A stretch of DNA of 64,000 nucleotides from NCBI GenBank assembly GCA_042663485.1, contig JBHTAF010000005.1. One strand, 5' to 3'. The notes under the pieces were generated by a model. That model was not told where the DNA came from. It searched no databases and worked only from the letters and a program-made list of their open reading frames with translations. This DNA is from Natronosalvus sp042663485 (GTDB lineage: Archaea; Halobacteriota; Halobacteria; Halobacteriales; Natrialbaceae). The translations under genes and the position numbers were made by a program. The first letter of the stretch is position 1, and each line of letters starts with the position of its first letter. Shown here in pieces: positions 1-8,413 of this stretch.

Positions 1-1
1 C

Positions 2-490
2 AAGCGCAAGGGGCTCGAGACGTTCGTCGAGACGGCGCGGCGGCTTCCGGACGTCGACTTCGTCTGGTTTGGCCCCGTCGATCGCTCGCTGAAGGGTCGG
101 GAGACGCTCCGTCTCGTCGACGAGGCCCCGTCGAACTGCACGTTCACCGGCTACGTCGAAGACATCCGCGGCGCGTTCGCGGCGGGCGACGTCTTCTTCT
201 TCCCGACCCACGAGGAGAACGAGGGTATCGCCCTGCTTGAGGCGATGGCGGCCGGCAAGCCCGTCGTCGTCCGCGACATCGAGACGTTCTCGTGGCTCGA
301 GGACGGCGAGGACTGCCTGAAAGTCGACACGAACGGCACCGAGGGCGAGGGATTCGAGACGGCGATCGAACGGCTTCGCGATCCCGACGTCCGTCAGCGG
401 CTGGGTGAAAACGCCGCGAACCGAAGCGAGGCGTTCTCGCTCTCGGCGGTCGCCAGTCGCTACGAGACTCTGTACGCGGAGGTGACCTGA
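2..490 (+). CDS. GT4-family glycosyltransferase, C-terminal part (5' end outside window)
   Basis: This is an open frame entering from the left edge and ending in TGA at 488-490. The visible 162 residues form the C-terminal Rossmann domain of a group 1 (GT4) glycosyltransferase: a 'VWFGPV' strand, 'FTGYVED', then the donor-binding stretch 'EENEGIALLEAMAAGKPVV', where the Glu-x7-Glu pattern contacts the nucleotide-sugar diphosphate. It probably transfers a hexose from a nucleotide sugar to a lipid or glycan at the cytoplasmic membrane face. Its stop codon directly abuts the ATG of the next GT4 gene, so the two are almost certainly co-transcribed. Donor and acceptor cannot be read from sequence. 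Confidence 0.9.
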   Translation, partial: KRKGLETFVETARRLPDVDFVWFGPVDRSLKGRETLRLVDEAPSNCTFTGYVEDIRGAFAAGDVFFFPTHEENEGIALLEAMAAGKPVVVRDIETFSWLEDGEDCLKVDTNGTEGEGFETAIERLRDPDVRQRLGENAANRSEAFSLSAVASRYETLYAEVT

Positions 491-1588
491 ATGAAGATCG
501 GCTTCTTCACCGATAGCTACTTCCCCGGGATCGACGGCGTCACGTACACGATCGACCTCTGGCGGGCGGAACTCGAGGCGAAGGGACACGAGGTGTACGT
601 CGTGTATCCGGACGGCGAGTACGAACCGGACGAGAACGAGATTCCGGTCCGGTCCCTGCCGAACCCGTTCTATCGGGGGTATCGGATTCCCCTGTTCAAG
701 CGAACCTCGAAGCTACCCGATCTCGACGTCGTCCACTGCCACGGGCCTGCTCCGGTGGGCATCCTGGGGCGCTACTACGCCCGGAAGCACGACGTGCCGT
801 CGATCTACACCCACCACACGCCGCTCGAGGAGTACTTCCACCAGAGCGTGAAGTCGAAGACGATCGCTCGCGGCCTGAGCAAGCTGTACGTCCCCTGGGA
901 GAACGCCCTGCTCGGGAGTTTCGACGTCGTCACCGCCTCGACGAGTCGGATCAACCGTGCCGTCGAGTACATCGAACTCCCGGTCGGCATCGACATGGAG
1001 TTTTTCCAGCCGACCGATGAAGACTGGTATCCCGATCCGGACCAGACCGTCGTCGGCTACAGCGGCCGGCTGAGCATGGAGAAGAACGTCGACGAGATCC
1101 TGCGCGCCGCCGTCGAACTGCCCGACTACGAGTTCGTTGTCGTCGGCGAAGGACCGTACCGCGAACCGCTCGAGGCCCAGGCACCCGAGAACGTCACCCT
1201 GCGGGACTTCCTGCCGCGCGAGGACGTCCCCACGTTCTACTCCTCGATCGACGTCTTCGTGACGGCGTCGACGGGCGACACGCTGGGCCTGTCGACGCTC
1301 GAGGCGAACGCCTGTGGGACGCCGGTCGCGGCCGCCGACGTCCCGCCGTTCGACGAGACGATCAAGCCCGAGAACGGCGATCGGTTCGCCCTCGGTGACC
1401 TCGAAGCGATGGCCGAAGGAATCGAGTCCTGTCTCGAGACCGACCGCGATACCCGGGCGGCCGTCGAGCGCTACGCCATCGACCGGACGCTCGTTCACCT
1501 CGAGCAACTGTACCACAACGTGCCGCTGACGACGCCGGCGGCGTCCGCGCTCGAGGATTTGCAGTGGCAGCCGTCTCACGAGGACTGA
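491..1588 (+). CDS. GT4-family glycosyltransferase
   Basis: This 365-residue protein is a complete GT-B fold glycosyltransferase. The N-terminal acceptor domain opens with 'MKIGFFTDSYFPGIDGV', the Gly-rich start typical of lipid-glycosylating GT4 enzymes, followed by 'DVVHCHGP' and 'YTHHTP'. The C-terminal donor domain shows 'VVGYSGRLSMEKNVDEIL', 'VVVGEGPYREPLEAQ' and 'DTLGLSTLEANACGTPV', the last carrying the conserved acidic donor-binding region. The ATG follows the previous stop with no gap, which fixes the start and indicates translational coupling. Related enzymes make glycosyl-diacylglycerols or extend surface glycans, so glycolipid synthesis is plausible. The exact substrate is unknown. 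Confidence 0.92.
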   Translation: MKIGFFTDSYFPGIDGVTYTIDLWRAELEAKGHEVYVVYPDGEYEPDENEIPVRSLPNPFYRGYRIPLFKRTSKLPDLDVVHCHGPAPVGILGRYYARKHDVPSIYTHHTPLEEYFHQSVKSKTIARGLSKLYVPWENALLGSFDVVTASTSRINRAVEYIELPVGIDMEFFQPTDEDWYPDPDQTVVGYSGRLSMEKNVDEILRAAVELPDYEFVVVGEGPYREPLEAQAPENVTLRDFLPREDVPTFYSSIDVFVTASTGDTLGLSTLEANACGTPVAAADVPPFDETIKPENGDRFALGDLEAMAEGIESCLETDRDTRAAVERYAIDRTLVHLEQLYHNVPLTTPAASALEDLQWQPSHED

Positions 1589-1756
1589 TCGACCGTTGAT
1601 CGACGGCTAATCGTGGGGCTCTCAGTTGGTTACGGCGGCGGTCGATCCTCAGCGTCCCGAGTGCGGCTCGCTGACCGACCGTCGGCGTCCCGAGCACAGT
1701 TCGACACGGTCTGTGCGCGGTCCGCACGCGACGACCCGGGCAATCAGCAATCAGTA

Positions 1757-1768
1757 CCCCTATATGAC
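1757..1768 (+). promoter_or_regulatory. TATA element of the SDR epimerase gene
   Basis: 'cccctatatgac' is centred about 26 bp before the ATG at 1789. That is the expected TATA-to-start distance, so the transcript is predicted to be leaderless. Confidence 0.5.
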
Positions 1769-1788
1769 GAAGGTCGGAACGATTTGCT

Positions 1789-2727
1789 ATGGACGGAAAG
1801 CGAGTCCTCGTCACCGGCGGCACGGGGTTCATCGGCTCGAACCTCGCGAACGCGCTCGCCGCGGACAACGATGTCGTCGCCCTCGACAACGGCTTCCTCG
1901 GCACGGTCGACAACCTCGAGGACGCGGTCACGTACGTCGAGGCGGACGTCCTGGACGACGACCTACCGACCGACGTCGATGTCGTCTTCCACTTGGCGGC
2001 GCTCTCGAGTCGGCAACTGCTCGAGGACCATCCGCGGGAGGGGACGCGAGTGAACGTCGAGGGGTTCGTCAACGTCGTCGAGCAGGCGATGGCCGACGGC
2101 TGTGAAACGATCGTCTACGCGTCGACCTCCTCGATCTACGGCGACCGGACCGAACCGACTCCCGAGAACGTCCCTATCGACGCCTCGACCGGCTACGACG
2201 CCTCGATGCTCGCCAGGGAGCGCTACGCGGAGTACTACAACGACTTCTACGACGACCTCGCGCTGGCTGGCATGCGATTCTTCTCGGTCTACCAGGGATA
2301 CGGCGGAGCGGAGAGCCACAAAGGGACGTTCGCGAACACCGTCTCGCAGTTCGCCGAGAAGGTCGCCGACGGCACCCCGCCGGTCCTGTGGGGCGACGGC
2401 AGCCAGACCCGGGATTTCACCCACGTCGAGGACGTCGTCCGTGGGCTCGAACTCGCCGCCGAGCACCGACTCGAGGGAGTCTTCAATCTCGGGACCGGGG
2501 AATCGTACTCGTTCAACGAGGTAGTCGACCTGCTCAACGACGTTCTCGGGACCGACGTCGACCCGGTCTACGAACCCATCCCGCTGACCAACTACGTCCA
2601 CGACACCTGCGCCGACAGTTCGACGTTCAGGGACGCGACCGGGTGGCACCCCGAAATCGATTTCGAAGAGGGCGTCGAGCGGGTCTGTCGGCCGTACCTC
2701 GAGGCTGACGAGCGCAACGAACGATAG
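1789..2727 (+). CDS. NAD-dependent epimerase/dehydratase (extended SDR)
   Basis: This 312-residue extended short-chain dehydrogenase is of the UDP-glucose 4-epimerase/dehydratase type. The nucleotide-binding motif 'VTGGTGFIGSNLA' lies at about residues 7-19, 'FHLAALSS' at about 65-72, and 'YASTSSIYG' supplies the catalytic Ser. The expected Tyr-x3-Lys is not in its usual form: the region reads 'GYDASMLARERYAEYY', so the Lys is replaced and epimerase chemistry is less certain. The later 'DFTHVEDVVRGL' and 'FNLGTGES' segments are typical of the family. It probably acts on a nucleotide sugar feeding the glycosyltransferases just upstream. It has its own promoter after a 200 bp gap. Confidence 0.85.
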   Translation: MDGKRVLVTGGTGFIGSNLANALAADNDVVALDNGFLGTVDNLEDAVTYVEADVLDDDLPTDVDVVFHLAALSSRQLLEDHPREGTRVNVEGFVNVVEQAMADGCETIVYASTSSIYGDRTEPTPENVPIDASTGYDASMLARERYAEYYNDFYDDLALAGMRFFSVYQGYGGAESHKGTFANTVSQFAEKVADGTPPVLWGDGSQTRDFTHVEDVVRGLELAAEHRLEGVFNLGTGESYSFNEVVDLLNDVLGTDVDPVYEPIPLTNYVHDTCADSSTFRDATGWHPEIDFEEGVERVCRPYLEADERNER

Positions 2728-2758
2728 GCCTGAACTCCGGAAAATCGCCGAAATACCC

Positions 2759-3829
2759 TCAGACGTCCCGATCGACGACGAATTCGGTAAACTCGAGCAA
2801 CTGCTCTTTCGGCCCCGGTGCCAGCTCGACCGGCAGGTCCTCGATCGCCACCCGTGCCTGTTCCGAGAACTCGAGCGCTCGCTCGCGGGCGTACTCGATG
2901 CTCCCCGCGTCCTCCAGGATCGCGAGCGCCTCGGCGATTTCCTCGTCGGTATTGGCTTCCATTCCGAGGATCTCCTCGAGCCGCCCCGCTCGGTCGGCGC
3001 CGGCCGTTTCGATGGCGTGTAACACCAGTAGCGTCTTCTTTCCCTCGCGAATGTCGTTGCCGAACTCCTTGCCGAACTCGCCGGCCCGCCCCAGCGAGTG
3101 CTCGACGTCGAGGATGTCGTCGCCGATCTGGAACGCGATGGCCGTCAGTTCGGCGTACTGGGCCAGCCCTTCCTCGACGGTCGTCGACTGACCGGTGACG
3201 ATCGCTGCCAGCCGAGCGACGATCCGGCTCAGACACCCGGTCTTGCAGGCGCACATCTCGAGGTACTGCTCGGTCGAGATGCGGACGCCGCGTTCGTTGT
3301 GCCAGCAGATGTCCATCCCCTGTCCGAGGTGGGTCCGGTTGAGTTCGTACAGCAGCATCTCGTAGGCTCGAAGCCGCGTTTCTGGGCCGAGATTGGCGGG
3401 ATCGTGCGTCAGGATCTTCAGCGGGAGAAAGTACATCGCGTTGCCGGCGTTCAGGGCGACGTCCTCGCCGTGGACGTGGTGGAGCGCCGGTTCGCCGCGT
3501 CGAATCGACGCTCCGTCCTCGACGTCGTCGACGATGATCGTTCCGTTGTGGAGGATCTCGGGAATGCAGGCGTAGGGGAGGTACGCCTCGGGGTCCTCGC
3601 CGAGCGCCTCGACGAACACCAGAAACAGGACGGCTCGCCATCGTTTGCCGCCACGATCGAGGAGATCCCAGAGCGGATCGGCGAGCGCGCGCTGGATCCC
3701 CTCCGGATCGTACGCGAACGTCGGCTCACCGAAGAACGCCTCGAGGTTGTCGCCGTCGACCTCCCGTGGGAGTATCTCGGCGATGGCGTCGTCTATCACC
3801 GGCCGCCACTCGGCAAGCGCCTCTCGCAT
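2759..3829 (-). CDS. Polyprenyl diphosphate synthase (geranylgeranyl/geranylfarnesyl type)
   Basis: This 356-residue trans-prenyltransferase condenses isopentenyl diphosphate onto allylic diphosphates to make archaeal lipid or quinone chains. Seen: 'GGKRWR' (about 60-65), first Asp-rich motif DDVED (101-105), 'RRGEPALHH' after it, 'LGQGMD' (168-173), and second Asp-rich motif in GDDILD (236-241). ATG at 3829 is chosen because the protein then starts just before the first helix; a TATA-like 'GCTTTTTGT' lies about 29 bp upstream on the minus strand. Residue 96, five before the first Asp-rich motif, is Gly rather than the bulky aromatic that caps short products, which suggests a C25 or longer product (inference). 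Confidence 0.9.
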   Translation of the reverse strand: MREALAEWRPVIDDAIAEILPREVDGDNLEAFFGEPTFAYDPEGIQRALADPLWDLLDRGGKRWRAVLFLVFVEALGEDPEAYLPYACIPEILHNGTIIVDDVEDGASIRRGEPALHHVHGEDVALNAGNAMYFLPLKILTHDPANLGPETRLRAYEMLLYELNRTHLGQGMDICWHNERGVRISTEQYLEMCACKTGCLSRIVARLAAIVTGQSTTVEEGLAQYAELTAIAFQIGDDILDVEHSLGRAGEFGKEFGNDIREGKKTLLVLHAIETAGADRAGRLEEILGMEANTDEEIAEALAILEDAGSIEYARERALEFSEQARVAIEDLPVELAPGPKEQLLEFTEFVVDRDV

Positions 3830-4002
3830 ACGTCCCACGCTCGCCGGGCGGCGACAAAAAGCTTCAGTTTCTGATGAAATGACCGCCGTCCGGGCGGTGT
3901 ACGCGGGGGAGGGGAGGTGGGAAGGGATGACCGTCGCTCGTACGAGTCCGGCGACTCGCACTCGCGCGACGACAGTCGCCGGGACGACGCCGACGCACCC
4001 CG

Positions 4003-4491
4003 CTACTCGAGTCCCTCGGCGTAGGCGACGTCGGCCTCGGTTGCCTCCGGGTGCCGACCATCGAGCGGAAGTTTCCACCCATCGAGGACCGACGGGTCGT
4101 TCTGCGCGTTCGTCAACGTAGTCCGGACCTCGAGCAGGTCGACGCCGTAGAAGTCGTTCGGGACGCCGTGGAGGTACTGGAGTGCGGTGGCGAACAGGCT
4201 TCGCATCCCGTCGTCGTCCTCGAAGTCGACGTGCTTGTAGACACCGGCGGCGACCTGTACCATGCCGTGGAGGAACTGGCTCTCGACCGTTCCGCGGCCG
4301 TAGTTGTACCACTCGTCCTCGAAACAGTCGTGGCTCGCGTGGTAGTCGCCGGCGTTGAACAGTCGGACGCCGTGAACCGTCGCCCGCCGGAGCGTTCCGT
4401 GCTCCCAGCGCTCGAGTTCGGGCCGCCAGCCCGTCGGCGCGCTCGATTCCGACGGCGGGTCCACGTCGGGGGCTCGTGTGTGTTCGTCCAC
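4003..4491 (-). CDS. DUF309 family protein
   Basis: This 162-residue protein has the DUF309 helical core: 'LFNAGDYHASHDCFEDEWY' with the conserved His-Asp-x-x-Glu-x-x-Trp pattern, then 'FLHGMVQVAAGVYKH'. The biochemical role of the family is not established. The start is GTG ('cac' at 4489-4491 on the plus strand). A TATA-like 'GTTTTACCC' centred about 26 bp upstream on the minus strand supports this as a leaderless GTG start. It is transcribed toward the polyprenyl synthase but separated by 173 bp that contain that gene's promoter. Confidence 0.85.
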   Translation of the reverse strand: MDEHTRAPDVDPPSESSAPTGWRPELERWEHGTLRRATVHGVRLFNAGDYHASHDCFEDEWYNYGRGTVESQFLHGMVQVAAGVYKHVDFEDDDGMRSLFATALQYLHGVPNDFYGVDLLEVRTTLTNAQNDPSVLDGWKLPLDGRHPEATEADVAYAEGLE

Positions 4492-4580
4492 AGGCGGATA
4501 GAGGAGGGGCAGGGTAAAACGTCTTGGCGCCTCCGCGCGAACCGCCGAGCCGTTCCCGGGGTCGTAGATTGGCCGGAGCG

Positions 4581-4588
4581 CTTATAGG
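4581..4588 (+). promoter_or_regulatory. TATA element deciding the zinc-ribbon gene start
   Basis: 'cttatagg' is centred near 4584. The expected transcription start, about 27 bp on, falls at 4611. That coincides with the second in-frame ATG rather than the one at 4602. Confidence 0.5.
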
Positions 4589-4610
4589 ATTCGATTGACG
4601 AATGGGAGTA

Positions 4611-4913
4611 ATGATCTATCCGTCGCAACGGTGTGTGGCGTGTGGCGAACGGCTGTTCGCCCACGTCGACGGCGGGGTCGTGTGTCACAATTGCGGGGCC
4701 CGGTACGACCAGGACGAATCCGACGGACGGGGCGAGTCCTCCGACGGTCCTTCGTCCCCCGACTCCGGGGGGTCCCGAGGGGGCGAGACGGAACTCGTCG
4801 TTGAGGCCGTCTCGCACATCGACCCACCCGAACCGGCTGAGCGCGCCCACGAACGGGACGACGAACGTCGCCGCCCCGCGACGCCGATTCTCCTCGAGAC
4901 GCCGTCGTCCTGA
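4611..4913 (+). CDS. Small zinc-ribbon protein
   Basis: This 100-residue protein has an N-terminal Cys-x2-Cys ('CVAC') and a second Cys-x2-Cys ('CHNC') about 20 residues later, a classic zinc ribbon. An acidic, Ser/Gly-rich tail ends in a short Pro/Arg segment. Tiny zinc ribbons of this kind are common in haloarchaea and usually uncharacterised; nucleic-acid or protein binding is possible. An upstream in-frame ATG at 4602 would add three residues, but the TATA spacing favours a leaderless transcript from 4611. It stands alone between divergent and convergent neighbours. Confidence 0.7.
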   Translation: MIYPSQRCVACGERLFAHVDGGVVCHNCGARYDQDESDGRGESSDGPSSPDSGGSRGGETELVVEAVSHIDPPEPAERAHERDDERRRPATPILLETPSS

Positions 4914-5034
4914 GTCGTTCCCGGGTTCCGCACGAGGCGGGGTGCCGCACTCGTCTTCTGCCGTACGTATCGTTCTGTTCGGCGATACATTGCTGTCGCC
5001 GCCGGCCGATTCCCGCGACGTACCGCCGTCACTG

Positions 5035-6987
5035 TCACCGTCGATCGTCTCTCCGCGGGTCGTGGTTCAACTCGTCGGCCTCGCCGCGAGCACTCGCCAG
5101 GTAGATCGCGCTGTTGACGAGGCCGATGTGGCTGAACGCCTGCGGGAAATTGCCGAGGAGCTCGCCGGTCTCGGGTTCGATTCGCTCCGACAGCAACCCG
5201 AGCGGCGAGGCGTGCTCGAGCACGGTGTGGAAGATGTCCTCGGCCGCGTCGACCCGGCCGGCTAGCACGAGCGCGTCGACGAGCCAGCAGGTGCAGAAGA
5301 CGAACGTCCCGTGGACGTCGGGGACGGCCTCGCTCCCCTTCGTTCGGTAGACCAGCCCCTCGTCGGTCGCGAGCTCATCCAGGACGGTGTCGAGCGTCGA
5401 CGTCACCCGGGGGTCGTCCGGCGGGAGGAACCCGTACAGCGGGATCAGGAGACAGGACGCGTCGAGTGCGGTGTCCGTATCGAAGTGCTGGACGAACGAC
5501 CCCGCGCGCTCGCTGTAGCCGTGCTCGAGGATCGCCTCGCGGACTGCCTGGCGCTCCGATCGCCACCGCTCGAGGGGCGCCTCGACGTCGTGGTCCTCGG
5601 CGAGCGTGATCCCCCGCTCGAGGGCGACCCAGCAGAGGAGCTTCGAGTGTACGTAGTGACGCTGCTCGTCGCGATACTCCCAGATGCCGTGATCGGGCTC
5701 CGACCAGACGGAGCACACGTGATCGACCAGCGCTTCGATCGCTGCCCACTCGTCCTCGTCGAGGTCGCCGTCGCGGACGAGCGTCTCGTAAATCGCCTGC
5801 ACGATGGCGCCGTAGATGTCGTGCTGGTTTTGCGTCGCGGCCGCGTTCCCGACTCGAATCGGCGTCGAATGGCGATACCCCGAGAGCTCCTCGAGTTCGT
5901 GCTCGGTGAGGTCCGTCTCGCCGTGGACGCCGTAGACGGGTTGCATCTCGCCCGGCGGCTCGGTGACGATGTCCCGGAACCACTCGAAGTAATCGCGGGC
6001 CTCCTCGTCTCGTCCCAGGTTGTGCAGGGCCTGTACCGTGAACTTCGCGTCGCGGATCCAGTTGTACCGGTAGTCCCAGTTGCGATCGGTGCCGTACTTC
6101 TCCGGGAGCGACGTCGTCGCCGCGGCGTAGATGCCGCCCGTCTCCTCGTTGATCAGGAGTTTGAGCACCAGTCCCGACCGGAGGACGTACTCGCCCCAGG
6201 GGGTACCGTCGACGAGCGGGGCCGCGTCGTCGATCAGCGAGTCCGTCCAGGATTGCCAGTAGTCGACGGTCGACTCGAGCGCGTTTCGACACGAGGCGGT
6301 CGACGCTGGTTCCTGTCTCTGTGCCTCTTTTCCTTCCCCTTCGCCGTCGCGCTCGCCTATCCCGTACCGGAGACAGAACCAGACCTCGTCGTCCGCGACC
6401 AGCGATCGCGTGCCGACGACGCGATCCTCGAGCGCGTTCGGTTCGAACTCGCCACAGACCTCGAGGACGAGGTCGTCCTGGCGCTCGATCCAGTCGGGGC
6501 TCGTACTCGAGTCGCCGGTCGCTACGTAGCCGGTCTCCGTCCGGGAGACGGTCGTCGGCGCCTGGCCGTACTCGAACCGCGGCTCGAACTCGAGTTCGAC
6601 GGTGAGCGTCCCGTCCGTGCACCGGACGCGTCGGTAGATTGCACGCTGGTCTCGGTCGGCGTGCTTCTGATCGCCATCGTTTTCGTGATCGTCGTTACCC
6701 CAAACCGGCATGAAGTCCGTAACCTCGAGCGTCCCCGAGCGCGTCGAGAACGTGGTCTCGAGGACGTTCGTCCGGTCGCGGTAAGCCTGTTGGACCTCGT
6801 AGCTGTCCGTCGGCCTGACGGCGAAGTGACCGCCGCGTTCGTCGTCGAGCAGGCGGGCGAACACGCTCGGTCCCGCGGCGTGGGGAAAACAGCACCAGTC
6901 GATCGATCCGGATCGATCGACGAGGGCCATCCGGTCGTCGTTGCCGATGATTCCGTACTCGGTGAGTGGTGTATATCCCATGTTCAT
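5035..6987 (-). CDS. Glycoside hydrolase family 15 (glucoamylase/trehalase-like)
   Basis: This 650-residue protein is a cytoplasmic-type GH15 enzyme, with no signal peptide. The N-terminal beta-sandwich begins 'YTPLTEYGIIGNDDRMALV', characteristic of GH15 proteins that hydrolyse trehalose or alpha-glucans. The (alpha/alpha)6 barrel carries 'RNWDYRYNWIRDAKF' and the C-terminal 'PETGELLGNFPQAFSHIG', next to the second catalytic Glu. A strongly acidic insert at about residues 115-130 and a Glu/Gly/Gln-rich stretch near 230 are halophilic loops. ATG at 6987 is used; the ATG at 6981 is an alternative. It is divergent from the LLM oxidoreductase, a pairing that recurs in haloarchaea. Trehalose versus maltooligosaccharide specificity is unresolved. 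Confidence 0.92.
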   Translation of the reverse strand: MNMGYTPLTEYGIIGNDDRMALVDRSGSIDWCCFPHAAGPSVFARLLDDERGGHFAVRPTDSYEVQQAYRDRTNVLETTFSTRSGTLEVTDFMPVWGNDDHENDGDQKHADRDQRAIYRRVRCTDGTLTVELEFEPRFEYGQAPTTVSRTETGYVATGDSSTSPDWIERQDDLVLEVCGEFEPNALEDRVVGTRSLVADDEVWFCLRYGIGERDGEGEGKEAQRQEPASTASCRNALESTVDYWQSWTDSLIDDAAPLVDGTPWGEYVLRSGLVLKLLINEETGGIYAAATTSLPEKYGTDRNWDYRYNWIRDAKFTVQALHNLGRDEEARDYFEWFRDIVTEPPGEMQPVYGVHGETDLTEHELEELSGYRHSTPIRVGNAAATQNQHDIYGAIVQAIYETLVRDGDLDEDEWAAIEALVDHVCSVWSEPDHGIWEYRDEQRHYVHSKLLCWVALERGITLAEDHDVEAPLERWRSERQAVREAILEHGYSERAGSFVQHFDTDTALDASCLLIPLYGFLPPDDPRVTSTLDTVLDELATDEGLVYRTKGSEAVPDVHGTFVFCTCWLVDALVLAGRVDAAEDIFHTVLEHASPLGLLSERIEPETGELLGNFPQAFSHIGLVNSAIYLASARGEADELNHDPRRDDRR

Positions 6988-7200
6988 CTGGTCCCTGCAC
7001 CGGTCGTTCGTCGAAGCCGTCGCATCTACCCGACCCGTTCCACGACGTCGTGGATAAACGTGGCTCCTGAAATGTCTGCCCGACCGTGCACGGCACGGGA
7101 ACGGTTTCGACCGCCTTCCGTATGCGTCCCCGACTTATACGGTCACCCTCGTTGAAACCGCACTCATCTCGAGACGGTTTCCGTCTCCGGAGTGATCCAC

Positions 7201-8172
7201 ATGACGATCGGCTACCACGCCTCCCACGAGCAGTTCGCCCCGAGCGAGTTGCTCAAGTACGTGCAACGCGCCGAGGAGTACGGCTTCGAACACTGTCTGG
7301 CCTCGGACCACTTCCACCCCTGGAGCGAGCGACAGGGGGAGTCCGGGCACGTCTGGTCCTGGCTCGGCGCCGCCGCACAGGCGACGTCGATGACCTTCGG
7401 GACGGTCAACGCACCGGGTTACCGGTATCACCCCGCGGTGATCGCCCAGGCGGCGGCCACCCTCCGTGAACTTCACCCGGAACGCTTCTGGCTGACTGTC
7501 GGCAGCGGGCAGCTGCTCAACGAGGGTATCACCGGCGTCGACTGGCCGGTCAAGGACGAGCGCAACGCCCGCCTCGAGGAGTGTGCCGACGTAATGCGAC
7601 GGCTCTGGAATGGCGAAGAAGTGACCCACCAGGGCCGGGTGACGGTCGAGGCGGCGAAACTCTACTCGCGTCCCGAGACGCCGCCGCCGCTCGTCGGCGC
7701 CGCCCTCTCGCCCGAGACCGCCGCGTGGCTCGCCGAGTGCGAGTGGACCGACGGCCTGCTCACGCTCGGGACACCCGACCACGACGCCGACGCCGAGCGC
7801 GTCCGGGCGTTCAAAGAGCGAGCGCCGGACAAACCCGTCTACCTCAAAGTCCAACTCGCCTACGACGAGACGGACGAGGCCGCTCTCGAGGGGGCGTACG
7901 ACCAGTGGCGAACAAACTGTGTTCCGGGGCCGGTGACCCAGCAACTGCGGACGCCCGGCGACTTCGACGAACTGGCCGAGGGCGTCGACAGAGAGCAGGT
8001 CGAGGAGAACGTCCGCGTCTCGGCCGACCTCGACGAGCACGTCGCGTGGCTCGAGGCTGATTTCGACCTCGAGGTCGACCGGGTGTACCTGCACAATGTC
8101 ACCACGAACCAGACGGCGTTCGTCGAGGACTTCGGGGAGCACGTGCTTCCGGCGCTCGAGGACGAGGGGTGA
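7201..8172 (+). CDS. LLM-class flavin-dependent oxidoreductase (F420-dependent G6PDH-like family)
   Basis: This 323-residue TIM barrel belongs to the luciferase-like monooxygenase superfamily: 'SDHFHPW' near residue 35, then 'APGYRYHPAVIAQAAATL', 'LTVGSGQLLNEGI' and 'RLEECADVMRRLWNGEEV'. Members bind F420 or FMN and oxidise alcohols or sugar phosphates. Pairing with a divergent GH15 gene suggests a carbohydrate role (inference). ATG at 7201 is chosen because 'ggagtgatccac' just upstream gives a Shine-Dalgarno at normal spacing. A TATA-like 'cttatacgg' lies near 7134. An in-frame ATG at 7192 is the alternative. Confidence 0.85.
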   Translation: MTIGYHASHEQFAPSELLKYVQRAEEYGFEHCLASDHFHPWSERQGESGHVWSWLGAAAQATSMTFGTVNAPGYRYHPAVIAQAAATLRELHPERFWLTVGSGQLLNEGITGVDWPVKDERNARLEECADVMRRLWNGEEVTHQGRVTVEAAKLYSRPETPPPLVGAALSPETAAWLAECEWTDGLLTLGTPDHDADAERVRAFKERAPDKPVYLKVQLAYDETDEAALEGAYDQWRTNCVPGPVTQQLRTPGDFDELAEGVDREQVEENVRVSADLDEHVAWLEADFDLEVDRVYLHNVTTNQTAFVEDFGEHVLPALEDEG

Positions 8173-8220
8173 ACGAAACCGTAGAGTATTCAAGGGCCAC
8201 CTGCCTACTCGCTAGCGCGT

Positions 8221-8303
8221 GCGAGGGTAGCCAAGCGGCCAACGGCGGCGGACTCAAGATCCGCTCTCGTAGGAGTTCGTGGGTTCAATTCCCTCCCCTC
8301 GCA
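8221..8303 (+). tRNA. tRNA-Leu (anticodon CAA)
   Basis: The 83 nt sequence folds as a class II tRNA. The acceptor arms are GCGAGGG/CCCTCGC with discriminator A, and the D stem is GCC/GGC. The anticodon stem GCGGA/TCCGC encloses loop CTCAAGA (anticodon CAA), with a long variable arm around 'CTCGTAGGAG' and T loop TTCAATT. No CCA is encoded, as is usual for haloarchaea. The T stem (GTGGG/CCCTC) has a U-U mismatch at its second pair. No intron is seen. It decodes UUG. Confidence 0.95.
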
Positions 8304-8413
8304 TCGTAAGATGCGGAAGGTCCTGCGGCAGTGATCTTCCCTCGCAACAATCCTTCGGCTACGTCGTCACGGAGCTACGTCCATCGATTCGAGCCGAGTT
8401 CACTCCGGTCCAA

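Noticed and set aside
5311..7155. 614-codon plus-strand frame opposite GH15
   Set aside because: Antisense shadow of the GH15 gene, whose motifs are unambiguous.
8221..8303. tRNA-Leu as an integration (attB) site for a mobile element
   Set aside because: No second copy of the tRNA 3' end, no integrase and no mobile-element genes are seen downstream in the window.
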